From the NCBI GenBank assembly GCA_003235465.1, contig QJWD01000410.1, positions 1-6,099 of the forward strand: 6,099 bases of DNA, in the 5' to 3' direction. The translations under genes were made by a program, and so were the position numbers. A model generated the notes under the pieces. It was given only the letters and a program-made list of their open reading frames with translations, was not told where the DNA came from and made no database searches. The stretch comes from Nitrospirota bacterium (GTDB taxonomy: Bacteria; Nitrospinota; Nitrospinia; Nitrospinales; VA-1). This document shows positions 1 through 5,444 of this stretch, piece by piece. How positions within the stretch are numbered: position 1 is the first letter of the stretch; the number at the start of each line of letters is the position of its first letter.

Positions 1-1140
1 CTTGTGCATGATTTTCGCCCAGTCTCCATCCGGAAACAAGGGCCGAGGCGCGGCCGCCGGGGCGCGTTCGAGGATGGCCTTGAGGCCGGCCACGCGCTTG
101 TTGGTGGCGGGATGCGAGGACAGGTAATTTTCCCAGACGGACGGTTCATCGTCTTGGGTTTTGAGCAATTGTTTTTCTTCTTCCGCGAATTTTTTGAACA
201 TCGTCACCATGGCCCCGGGGTCGACGCCGGAGGCGAGCAGCATTTTAAGGCCCTCGGTGTCGGCCTCGGTTTCCATGGCGCGGCTGAACTTGAGACCCTC
301 CAGGTTGTCCGCCAGGCTAAGCGCCGACTGCATGACGCCGTTGACATCGCCCACCATCAGGGTCAGGAGGAAACTCGAGGCGAGCGAGCGCAGGATGCCG
401 CGGGTGGAGTGGCGCCTTAGAACGTGCTGGATCTCGTGCGCGAGCACCCCCGCCAATTCCTCCGCCGAATCCGAGGCGTTAAGCAGGCCCTGAAACACCA
501 CGATGTTGCCGCCGGGCAGCGCCAGGGCGTTGATCATGCTCGCGGGATAAACGTGAACGCGGATGTGGTAAGGCTGGTCCGGAGCGGCGGTGAGCAAACG
601 GGACACGATGGCGTCGAGCGCCACCTCGGCCTCGGGAGTGGGCGCTTCCAGCTTGACGAGGCTGAGCCCCTTCAGGATGGTCTCGCCCAGCTCCTCCTCC
701 CAGGCCACGGGTACCTCGGTGGCGACGCGGTCGGCCATGGTGGGGATGCCATAGACCCAAATGGCGTAGCAGAACAGCGGCACCAGAATGACCCCGGCGA
801 TGAGGAAAAGCCGCCTGTTCGTGCGCCGCGCCTGCCAGCCGAAACCGGGCGCATCGGGCCCCAGGGCGTGCAGGCTGGAAAGGAACCGGGGATCGTCCAC
901 CACGAGGGTTTCAACACGTTCCTCGCTTGCCCCCTGGGGGAAGTGGTCCAGCTGAACGGGGGGATGGCCCGCCTGATCCAGCGGCTTAAGGCTAAGCTCG
1001 CCGAAGGGCCACTTGAGGGGCTTTAGCCCCTCGCGCTCGAGGGTGATCCCGCCTGGCTCCAGGCGAACCGTGACGCGCTGTCTGGCGGCGCTTCGGCCGT
1101 CGAACAGGGCTCCGGTGAACGTGAGTTGTCTTTCGCTCAT
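1..1140 (-). CDS. M48 family zinc metallopeptidase, membrane-anchored (C-terminus cut by window edge)
   Basis: Reading the minus strand from the ATG at 1138-1140 gives 380 codons with no stop before the left edge, so the end is missing. Residues 1-105 form a soluble domain (FTGALFDGRSAARQ near the start, then short beta-like strands) resembling the N-terminal domain (DUF7092 type) of M48 peptidases paired with DUF898. Residues 111-133 are one hydrophobic helix after an Arg-rich stretch (QARRTNRR), so the N-domain is probably cytoplasmic and the protease domain periplasmic. The catalytic domain has HEIQH at 235-239 (zinc ligands H235 and H239, catalytic E236), ETEAD at 290-294 (E290 the likely third ligand) and SSHPATNKR around H343, the SHP-x-T-xx-R motif of BepA-like M48 proteins. 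All key residues are present, so the enzyme should be active. Substrates are unknown; envelope protein quality control is inferred. It starts 18 bp after the DUF898 stop with no strong Shine-Dalgarno, so coupled translation is likely. Confidence 0.93.
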   Translation of the reverse strand, partial: MSERQLTFTGALFDGRSAARQRVTVRLEPGGITLEREGLKPLKWPFGELSLKPLDQAGHPPVQLDHFPQGASEERVETLVVDDPRFLSSLHALGPDAPGFGWQARRTNRRLFLIAGVILVPLFCYAIWVYGIPTMADRVATEVPVAWEEELGETILKGLSLVKLEAPTPEAEVALDAIVSRLLTAAPDQPYHIRVHVYPASMINALALPGGNIVVFQGLLNASDSAEELAGVLAHEIQHVLRRHSTRGILRSLASSFLLTLMVGDVNGVMQSALSLADNLEGLKFSRAMETEADTEGLKMLLASGVDPGAMVTMFKKFAEEEKQLLKTQDDEPSVWENYLSSHPATNKRVAGLKAILERAPAAAPRPLFPDGDWAKIMHK

Positions 1141-1158
1141 GCAGCCGCCAGAGGAGCG

Positions 1159-2403
1159 TCAGCCGATCGCGATCGGGATGTCGAAGGCGTCGACGGCGGC
1201 GTCGCCAAAAGAATCGGACTTCCTGGCCTGCTGCACCACGCGGTCGAGACCCGATGCCCCTTCCAGGCTCAGGTGGCGGGCAACAAATTGCTGGTTGCGC
1301 ACCACCACCCAGGGATAACCGATGCCCACCGTGCCAATCAGGATGAGCAGGTTGACGAAGTTAAGCGTGAACAGCTGCCAGCCCGAGGCGGTGAAGCTGA
1401 ACGTGCCGCGCGCAAAACCCGTTTGCGACCAGAGATAGCGTTTGACCCTGGCCTGGAACCAGAAAAAATACAGGCCGGCGGTGGGTATCGCCAACAGGAG
1501 GGCAAGCAGGTAGTGACCGAACAGGTCCCCCCCCTTGCCGCTGAACTTGAACTGCCTGTCGCCAAAAAAAGCGTTCTCGCGCCAGAACCGCTCTGTGGCC
1601 ACCTTGAAGAACGGCCAGTACAGGCCCAGGGTGAGGACCGTCAGGATAAAGCCCATGTAATAAATTTTCAGGGCTTCGCCGCGCTCGCCGCGAAAGGAAA
1701 AGCGGATGCCGCGCCACGATGTGCGCGACAGGCGGTAACGCATCGCGCCCACCATCAGCGCCGGCATGGCGAGGGAAAACAGAATGGAAATAATATAGGC
1801 GACAAGATTCTCGCTCACCACCGGACCGAGGTCGGGAAGATTCAGGTATTCGCCGCCGTAAATCTGCACCAGCGCGAGCGACCCGGCAATGAGGATGATG
1901 ATGCCCATGAGCTTGAGAAACCCACGGAACAGCTCGCCGCCGGTGCCGTGGTAGGAAAAGCGGTCGTTGGCGAACGACATGCTCGACCAGATAAACCGGC
2001 GCACCCGGGTTTGCGCCCAGTAATGGTACAGGCCGAGGGTGATGATGTTGAGCAGCAGGTTTCCCGTCATGATGCCGAAGAGCGTTCCGACCCGGCCGTG
2101 AAACCCCAGGTCGAGAAGGGCGTCGTCGTCATCCTGAATGTCCAGATCCTCGTCCGGCCGCGCGATGCTTTCGATCACGGGCTTGAGCTCCACCTGAAAA
2201 CCGAGCTTGCGCAGGTAGTCGGAGGCTTCGCCGGTCTGGTGATCAGAGACTTTATATTCGAATTGCCAGGGCTTGCCGTCGGCAAGCTGCAGCATGATGC
2301 CCGTGCCCTCCTCGGGATTCATGCGGAAAACCTTGGCCACCTTCCTCGCCGCCTCGCTGCGGTCGGCGCCGAACCATTTGTTCAAAATGATGTGACTGCT
2401 CAT
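1159..2403 (-). CDS. DUF898 (YjgN-like) polytopic membrane protein with extra N-terminal domain
   Basis: This 414-residue protein starts at ATG 2401-2403 behind a strong GGGAGG and ends at TGA 1159-1161. Residues 1-78 are soluble, with a helix-strand pattern (ADRSEAARKVAKVF, then EASDYLRKLGFQVEL). An acidic linker (PDEDLDIQDDDDALLD, 83-98) leads into the membrane part. Hydrophobic segments lie near 107-129, 161-182, 199-221, 246-266, 295-316 and 344-367. Segments of the form TLGLYxxW...R..RFxW...F....FSFxG recur at about 101-153, 157-238, 243-288, 293-337 and 343-381, so the membrane part is a series of degenerate repeats. The C-terminus (DAAVDAFDIPIAIG) resembles the usual DUF898 ending, so the gene looks complete. 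The family function is unknown. The following M48 protease gene makes a likely two-gene operon, suggesting a role in the inner membrane or envelope. The 457-codon ORF on the opposite strand is a shadow. Confidence 0.9.
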   Translation of the reverse strand: MSSHIILNKWFGADRSEAARKVAKVFRMNPEEGTGIMLQLADGKPWQFEYKVSDHQTGEASDYLRKLGFQVELKPVIESIARPDEDLDIQDDDDALLDLGFHGRVGTLFGIMTGNLLLNIITLGLYHYWAQTRVRRFIWSSMSFANDRFSYHGTGGELFRGFLKLMGIIILIAGSLALVQIYGGEYLNLPDLGPVVSENLVAYIISILFSLAMPALMVGAMRYRLSRTSWRGIRFSFRGERGEALKIYYMGFILTVLTLGLYWPFFKVATERFWRENAFFGDRQFKFSGKGGDLFGHYLLALLLAIPTAGLYFFWFQARVKRYLWSQTGFARGTFSFTASGWQLFTLNFVNLLILIGTVGIGYPWVVVRNQQFVARHLSLEGASGLDRVVQQARKSDSFGDAAVDAFDIPIAIG

Positions 2404-2414
2404 CGATCCTCCCT
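2404..2414 (-). promoter_or_regulatory. Ribosome binding site of the DUF898 gene
   Basis: On the minus strand the bases just before the ATG read AGGGAGGATCG. The GGAGG core lies 4 nt from the start codon, which supports ATG 2401-2403 as the true start. Confidence 0.8.
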
Positions 2415-2445
2415 AAAACGGTGGCGCCCCCCTGCCAAAGGCCGA

Positions 2446-2461
2446 AGGCACGTTCGGGGCA
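2446..2461 (+). promoter_or_regulatory. Weak sigma-54 (-24/-12) promoter-like element
   Basis: AGGCAC-GTTCG-GGGCA has GG at 2447-2448 and GC at 2459-2460 separated by exactly 10 bp. It matches the -24 half (GGCAC) well but has GG where the -12 half prefers TT. It points toward the activator gene about 270 bp away. It is a pattern match only, in GC-rich DNA. Confidence 0.2.
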
Positions 2462-2477
2462 ACGTCTCTCATTCACA

Positions 2478-2500
2478 TTTACAGACAAAACACCTGTAAA
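2478..2500. repeat. Perfect inverted repeat TTTACAG-N9-CTGTAAA, candidate operator
   Basis: Two 7-bp arms (2478-2484 and 2494-2500) are exact reverse complements around a 9-bp AC-rich spacer. Corresponding positions in the half-sites are about 16 bp apart on average, fitting a dimeric DNA-binding protein. The repeat lies 75-97 bp upstream of the DUF898 start, in AT-richer DNA than its surroundings. There is no T-tract beside it, so an operator is more likely than a terminator. The cognate protein is not identified. Confidence 0.45.
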
Positions 2501-2623
2501 CTACGATAACACAAAGCCTCGGGGCAGTCCATAAGCAATTGATTTGTAACAGGTAAAGACCGCGCCGCGGCGGGCCGCCGGAGGTTTAAAGGATTGATTT
2601 TTCATCCCTAATGGGCTCACCCG

Positions 2624-2635
2624 GCAAGGCCTTGC
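2624..2635. repeat. Perfect 12-bp palindrome GCAAGGCCTTGC
   Basis: The site equals its own reverse complement and lies 98-109 bp upstream of the activator ATG. It could be a protein-binding site. GC-rich DNA yields such palindromes fairly often, so the support is weak. Confidence 0.25.
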
Positions 2636-2680
2636 GGAGCAAGAAAAATCGCCCGCTTGAAACACGGTCCTTATCGGCCA

Positions 2681-2686
2681 GGGAGG
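2681..2686 (+). promoter_or_regulatory. Shine-Dalgarno of the leader ORF
   Basis: GGGAGG lies 8 nt before the ATG at 2695. It is the only strong ribosome binding site upstream of the activator, and it belongs to the leader ORF rather than to the activator start 46 nt further on. Confidence 0.5.
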
Positions 2687-2694
2687 CATTTTTC

Positions 2695-2733
2695 ATGACG
2701 GCGAAAGTGCGAAACCGTGTTATGATGCTTTAA
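2695..2733 (+). CDS. Possible 12-codon leader peptide coupled to the activator gene
   Basis: The ATG at 2695 has a GGGAGG at ideal distance and opens a frame encoding MTAKVRNRVMML. It ends at TAA 2731-2733, whose last A is the first base of the activator ATG (TAATG). Such an overlap allows a terminating ribosome to restart on the activator, which has no Shine-Dalgarno of its own. The peptide is basic and hydrophobic and matches no attenuator I recognise (no run of one amino acid). Either it is a coupling uORF, or it is chance and the activator mRNA is leaderless. Confidence 0.4.
   Translation: MTAKVRNRVMML
2718..2726 (+). promoter_or_regulatory. Extended -10 promoter element upstream of the activator
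   Basis: TGtTATGAT is an extended -10: TG, one base, then a hexamer one base off TATAAT. No good -35 lies 16-18 bp upstream, which extended -10 promoters can tolerate. Transcription would begin about 2732-2734, at the activator ATG itself, giving a leaderless mRNA. This agrees with the lack of a Shine-Dalgarno directly before that ATG. Confidence 0.4.
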
Positions 2734-4097
2734 TGCAACAAAAAATCCTCATCGCCTCCAACAACCGGCAGTTCATCGACACCATCCGCGCCGCGCTTGA
2801 AGCGCGCGGGCACGAGGCCATTGCCGCCTACAGCCCCGGAGAAGCGCTTAACCGGCTGGATAATAAAGCATTTCACCTGCTGATCGCGGGCTCCGATTTT
2901 GTTGCAAAAAAGGGACAAAAGTTTTCAAGCGCCGTCGAAACGCGCTTTCCCGACCTGCCGCTGATTCATCCTGTGGACGAAGGGTCCCCCGGCGGAGGCG
3001 CCCGGAAAAGCCCCGCGCCGTTTGCCCCTTCCGGGAGGGCGGTCAAGGCGCTCCTCGAACGGGCCGCCGAACTCCTCGGCGAGGGGCCGCGCCTAACGGC
3101 CCCGGCCCGGGACGCCGGCGGGCTGATCGGCGAGAGCCCCGCCATGAAAGCGCTTCGCCGCTCTTTATCCGAGGTGGCGGCCACCGACGCGGCGGTGCTG
3201 CTTAAGGGTGAAACCGGAACCGGAAAAAAACTCGCGGCACATTTCATTCACAACCACAGCGCCCGCCACGAGGGCCCGCTCGTCACCGTCAATTGCGGCG
3301 CCCTCGCCTCAGGCGTGCTCGAGAGCGAACTGTTCGGCCACGAGAAGGGCGCGTTCACCGGGGCGCATCAACTCAAAATCGGCAAGTTCGAGTTTGCCGC
3401 CTCGGGCTCGCTGTTCCTCGACGAGATCGGCGAATTTTCCCCCGAGCTGCAAACGCGCATGCTGCGGGTGCTCGACGACCGGGTGTTCGAGCGTGTTGGC
3501 GGCAATAAAACCCATGCGGTCCACTGCCGCATTCTCGCCGCCTCGCATGTCGATTTCGATGCGGCTCTCGCCCACGGGCGCTTCCGCGAGGACCTGTATT
3601 ACCGCTTGAACGTCATCGCCGTTCGCCTGCCGCCGCTAAGAGAGCGGCTGGAAGACATCCCGCAACTGGTGGATCATTTTCTCGCGAAAAAAGCGCGGCG
3701 GCACAACAAGCCCTGCCCGCGCCCGGCCGAGAGCCTTTTCCAGCAGCTTGAACAACATTCGTGGCCGGGCAACGTCCGCGAACTGGAAAACGTGATCGAG
3801 CGCGCCGTCGTGTTCGCGGGCGGCCCTCTGCTCAAACGGGTCGACCTCGAACGGGGGAGCGGGGCCCTGCCCGCGCCGGGGCCAGCCGACGATGTGTTCA
3901 TGCAGCCGCTCAAGGTTTTTCGCAGCGAGGTCCTCAAGACGCAGGAAGGCGAGTATTTCCGCCGCCTGCTCGGCAGGAATGCGGGCCACATCTCGCGCGC
4001 CGCCCAGGCCGCGGGCATCGACCGCAAAACCTTTTACCGGAAGATAAGGCGCTACGGCATCGACCCCAGGCAATACAAAAAGGCGCGGGGGGCCTAG
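2733..4097 (+). CDS. Sigma-54-dependent transcriptional activator (NtrC type) with degenerate receiver domain
   Basis: The 454-residue protein has three parts. Residues 1-115 resemble a response-regulator receiver (KILIASNNRQF, then FHLLIAGSDF), but S9/N10 replace the acidic pair and G53 aligns with the phosphorylated Asp, so phosphorylation is unlikely. A Pro/Gly-rich linker (84-100) interrupts this part. Residues about 130-365 are the AAA+ domain: Walker A GETGTGKK (159-166), sigma-54 contact loop GAFTGA (206-211), Walker B LFLDE (227-231), arginine-finger region FREDLYYRLNV (284-294) and sensor II WPGNVREL (344-351). Residues about 408-444 are a Fis-type helix-turn-helix (HISRAAQAAGIDRKTFYRKIRR). 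It should remodel sigma-54 RNA polymerase from upstream sites. The start at 2733 is the first in-frame ATG after an upstream stop and begins the first beta strand. It stands alone, followed by a probable terminator. Its targets are not identifiable here. Confidence 0.93.
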   Translation: MQQKILIASNNRQFIDTIRAALEARGHEAIAAYSPGEALNRLDNKAFHLLIAGSDFVAKKGQKFSSAVETRFPDLPLIHPVDEGSPGGGARKSPAPFAPSGRAVKALLERAAELLGEGPRLTAPARDAGGLIGESPAMKALRRSLSEVAATDAAVLLKGETGTGKKLAAHFIHNHSARHEGPLVTVNCGALASGVLESELFGHEKGAFTGAHQLKIGKFEFAASGSLFLDEIGEFSPELQTRMLRVLDDRVFERVGGNKTHAVHCRILAASHVDFDAALAHGRFREDLYYRLNVIAVRLPPLRERLEDIPQLVDHFLAKKARRHNKPCPRPAESLFQQLEQHSWPGNVRELENVIERAVVFAGGPLLKRVDLERGSGALPAPGPADDVFMQPLKVFRSEVLKTQEGEYFRRLLGRNAGHISRAAQAAGIDRKTFYRKIRRYGIDPRQYKKARGA

Positions 4098-4099
4098 AA

Positions 4100-4134
4100 G
4101 GGGTGCTGTTTTGCGGCTCTGGCGCCCCATTTTT
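4100..4134 (+). terminator. Probable intrinsic terminator of the activator gene
   Basis: GGGGTGC (4100-4106) pairs with GCGCCCC (4122-4128) as a 7-bp stem with one G-U pair and a 15-nt loop, followed by A and five T (4130-4134). It begins 3 bp after the TAG stop of the activator. The loop is rather long, so efficiency is uncertain. Confidence 0.5.
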
Positions 4135-4146
4135 CCGCCGGCCTCG

Positions 4147-4186
4147 CCGGGTGATAAGGCGAAAACCCGCGCCGGGCCTCACCGGG
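4147..4186. repeat. Imperfect inverted repeat in the activator-DUF4912 gap
   Basis: CCGGGTGA (4147-4154) and TCACCGGG (4179-4186) pair at 7 of 8 positions. They enclose a smaller GGCG/CGCC pairing (4158-4161 with 4170-4173). No T-tract follows. It could be an RNA fold or an activator-binding site, as it lies just upstream of a -24/-12-like element. Chance pairing in GC-rich DNA is also possible. Confidence 0.25.
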
Positions 4187-4192
4187 AGCGTT

Positions 4193-4208
4193 CGGCAATT
4201 ATTAGGCA
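4193..4208 (+). promoter_or_regulatory. Weak sigma-54 promoter-like element before the DUF4912 gene
   Basis: CGGCAATTATTAGGCA has the invariant GG (4194-4195) and GC (4206-4207) exactly 10 bp apart, but AG replaces the usual TT of the -12 half. Transcription would start near 4219, leaving a leader of about 95 nt before the GTG. The neighbouring sigma-54 activator makes it worth noting, but the match is weak. Confidence 0.22.
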
Positions 4209-4300
4209 TGATGTTTGCTTTACCAATGGCAGGGGCATCAGTCACGCGGCTAAGGGGCAACCCGGTAACCGCTGGAAAACCGTTAGCGAAATCTCAAGCA

Positions 4301-4306
4301 GAAGGA
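4301..4306 (+). promoter_or_regulatory. Ribosome binding site supporting the GTG start of the DUF4912 gene
   Basis: GAAGGA lies 7 nt before the GTG at 4314-4316. This decides for the GTG, because no ATG occurs near the start of this frame. Confidence 0.6.
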
Positions 4307-4313
4307 TCGACCC

Positions 4314-5444
4314 GTGAAGAAGACCAAAACCCCCGCCGCGAAGAAGAAGATCGCGGCGAAAAAGAAGACGGCCTCACCCAAGACGGCAGGGGCCACAGAA
4401 AGGAAAAAGGCCGCGAAGAAGAAGGCCGCTCCACGCAAGGCGGCGGCCAAGACGGCGGCGAAGAGAAAAACCACGAAAAAGACCGTGGCGGAAAAGAAAA
4501 CCGCCCCTCGCAAGGCGGCGGCCGGGGCCACGGCAAAGAAAAAGGCTGCCAGGAAAACCACGGCGGGTAAACGGGGCAAGGCCGGCAGGCTGAAATCGCC
4601 CGCTCCCAGCGCGGCGGAACTGCACCCGCCGTTTGAGCTCGAGGACATGGCGCAGGAGGCCAAATTCCTCATTGGCAAGCCGGAGCAGCGCGATGAATCG
4701 TGGCTGGAGGCGGCGCCGGAACTGCCCGAGGCCTACGGCGAGGATTGCCTCGTCCTCCTCCCCCGCGACCCCTACTGGGCGCATGTCTACTGGGAGCTGA
4801 CCGACGCCACCGTGAACCGCGGTTACGAGGCGCTGCAAGGCGAGGGCGCCTTCGGGCAGCCGGTCCTTCGCGTCCGCCCGGTGGGCCAAAAGGCGTACGA
4901 CATCGAGATCGATTTCCGCTCGCGCCGCTACAACCTGAAGCTCGGACGCCCCGGCGCCGTGTTCCAGATCGAAATCGGGCTGCTTGGCCCCGGCAGGCGT
5001 TTCGTCTCGCTGGCCCTGTCCAATTCGGTGACCATGCCGGTGGACGGCCCGTCGGACCTGGTCGATGAGGAATGGATGACCACCGACGAGGAATTTGAAA
5101 ATTTTTACCGCCTCTCCGCCGGCCCCGGCCAGGCCCTGACGAAAGAAGGCGGGGCGGGTGGCTCGTTCGCCGCCGGCAGTTTCTCTGCCCCGCGCGCTCC
5201 GAGCCCCGCTCCCTGGCTCTCAGCCGAAGTGGTGCTCTACGGCGCCACCCAGCCCGGCGGCCGGGTGACGCTCGGCAACAACCCCGTCGAGGTGAGGCCC
5301 GACGGCACGTTTTCAGTTCGCCTGGCGTTTCCGGAAGGCCGGCACACGCTGCCGGTCACGTTTCATTCCGCATCCGGCCGGGTGATTAAAAAACTCGCGC
5401 CCGAGATCACGCGCAAAAACCGGCAAGAGGAGGTGACGCCATGA
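4314..5444 (+). CDS. DUF4912 domain protein with histone-H1-like Lys/Ala-rich N-terminal tail
   Basis: This 376-residue protein starts at GTG and has three parts. Residues 1-94 are low complexity, with 31 Lys, 7 Arg and 27 Ala against only 2 acidic residues, like histone-H1-type bacterial tails (AAKKKAAPRKAAAK). This part is probably disordered and able to bind DNA, RNA or other polyanions. Residues about 140-265 match the DUF4912 pattern: LVLLPRDPYWAHVYWELTD, RYNLKLGRPGAVFQIEIGL, then the SNSVTMP and DLVDEEW motifs. After a Gly/Ser/Pro linker (270-300), residues 302-366 form a beta-rich module (VVLYGATQPGGRVTLG, then VRPDGTFSVRLAFPEG) also typical of these proteins. No signal peptide or membrane helix is visible, so it should be cytoplasmic. 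The molecular function of DUF4912 is unknown. The 4-bp overlap with a GH57 branching enzyme gene ties it to alpha-glucan metabolism, perhaps as a glycan-binding or scaffolding partner (inference). Confidence 0.88.
   Translation: MKKTKTPAAKKKIAAKKKTASPKTAGATERKKAAKKKAAPRKAAAKTAAKRKTTKKTVAEKKTAPRKAAAGATAKKKAARKTTAGKRGKAGRLKSPAPSAAELHPPFELEDMAQEAKFLIGKPEQRDESWLEAAPELPEAYGEDCLVLLPRDPYWAHVYWELTDATVNRGYEALQGEGAFGQPVLRVRPVGQKAYDIEIDFRSRRYNLKLGRPGAVFQIEIGLLGPGRRFVSLALSNSVTMPVDGPSDLVDEEWMTTDEEFENFYRLSAGPGQALTKEGGAGGSFAAGSFSAPRAPSPAPWLSAEVVLYGATQPGGRVTLGNNPVEVRPDGTFSVRLAFPEGRHTLPVTFHSASGRVIKKLAPEITRKNRQEEVTP
4434..4523 (+). repeat. 15-bp direct repeat in the Lys/Ala-rich tail, 75 bp apart
   Basis: CGCAAGGCGGCGGCC occurs at 4434-4448 and again at 4509-4523, exactly 25 codons apart, within a wider imperfect protein repeat (KKAAPRKAAA and KKTAPRKAAA). 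This suggests the tail grew by duplication and may vary in length between strains. Confidence 0.6.
5426..5436 (+). promoter_or_regulatory. Strong Shine-Dalgarno of the GH57 gene
   Basis: AGAGGAGGTGA is close to the full anti-Shine-Dalgarno complement. The GGAGG core (5429-5433) lies 7 nt before the ATG at 5441, inside the end of the DUF4912 gene. Confidence 0.8.

Larger units (their letters stand above)
2404..2732. other. Divergent intergenic region with candidate operators and leader ORF
   Basis: This stretch of about 330 bp separates the leftward DUF898-M48 pair from the rightward activator gene. From left to right it holds the DUF898 ribosome binding site, a GG-N10-GC element, a perfect inverted repeat, a GC-rich tract (about 2560-2583), a 12-bp palindrome and a leader ORF overlapping the activator start. 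No convincing sigma-70 -35/-10 pair was found for the leftward genes. The best rightward -10 is at 2721-2726. The part 2410-2650 has no plausible protein-coding gene. Confidence 0.7.

Noticed and set aside
4..1026. Two long plus-strand ORFs (4-420 and 424-1026) opposite the protease
   Set aside because: They lie antisense to a frame with intact M48 motifs, and their translations show no domain pattern.
1015..1032. Perfect hairpin GAGGGGC-TTTA-GCCCCTC
   Set aside because: It lies inside the coding region of the M48 N-terminal domain and has no T-tract, so it is neither a terminator nor clearly regulatory.
2424..2440. Minus-strand TGGCAGGGGGGCGCC as a sigma-54 promoter for DUF898-M48
   Set aside because: The spacing between GG and GC is 9 bp and the -12 half is poor.
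1126..2499. A 457-codon ORF on the plus strand, longer than the DUF898 gene it overlaps
   Set aside because: Its product is low-complexity, rich in His, Gln, Glu and Arg and without recognisable motifs. The opposite strand encodes a clear membrane protein with a ribosome binding site. It is a GC-bias shadow.
2622..2636. CGGCAAGGCCTTGCG as a sigma-54 promoter
   Set aside because: GG and GC are 9 bp apart instead of the required 10. It is better described as a palindrome.
3636..4130. Minus-strand 164-codon ORF opposite the activator C-terminus
   Set aside because: It is antisense to the conserved sensor II and Fis HTH coding sequence, with no motif of its own.
4283..4678. Minus-strand ORF with hydrophobic Phe/Ala-rich runs that looks like a membrane protein
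   Set aside because: It is the reverse complement of the Lys/Ala-rich tail: AAG/AAA codons read as CTT/TTT. It has no independent support.
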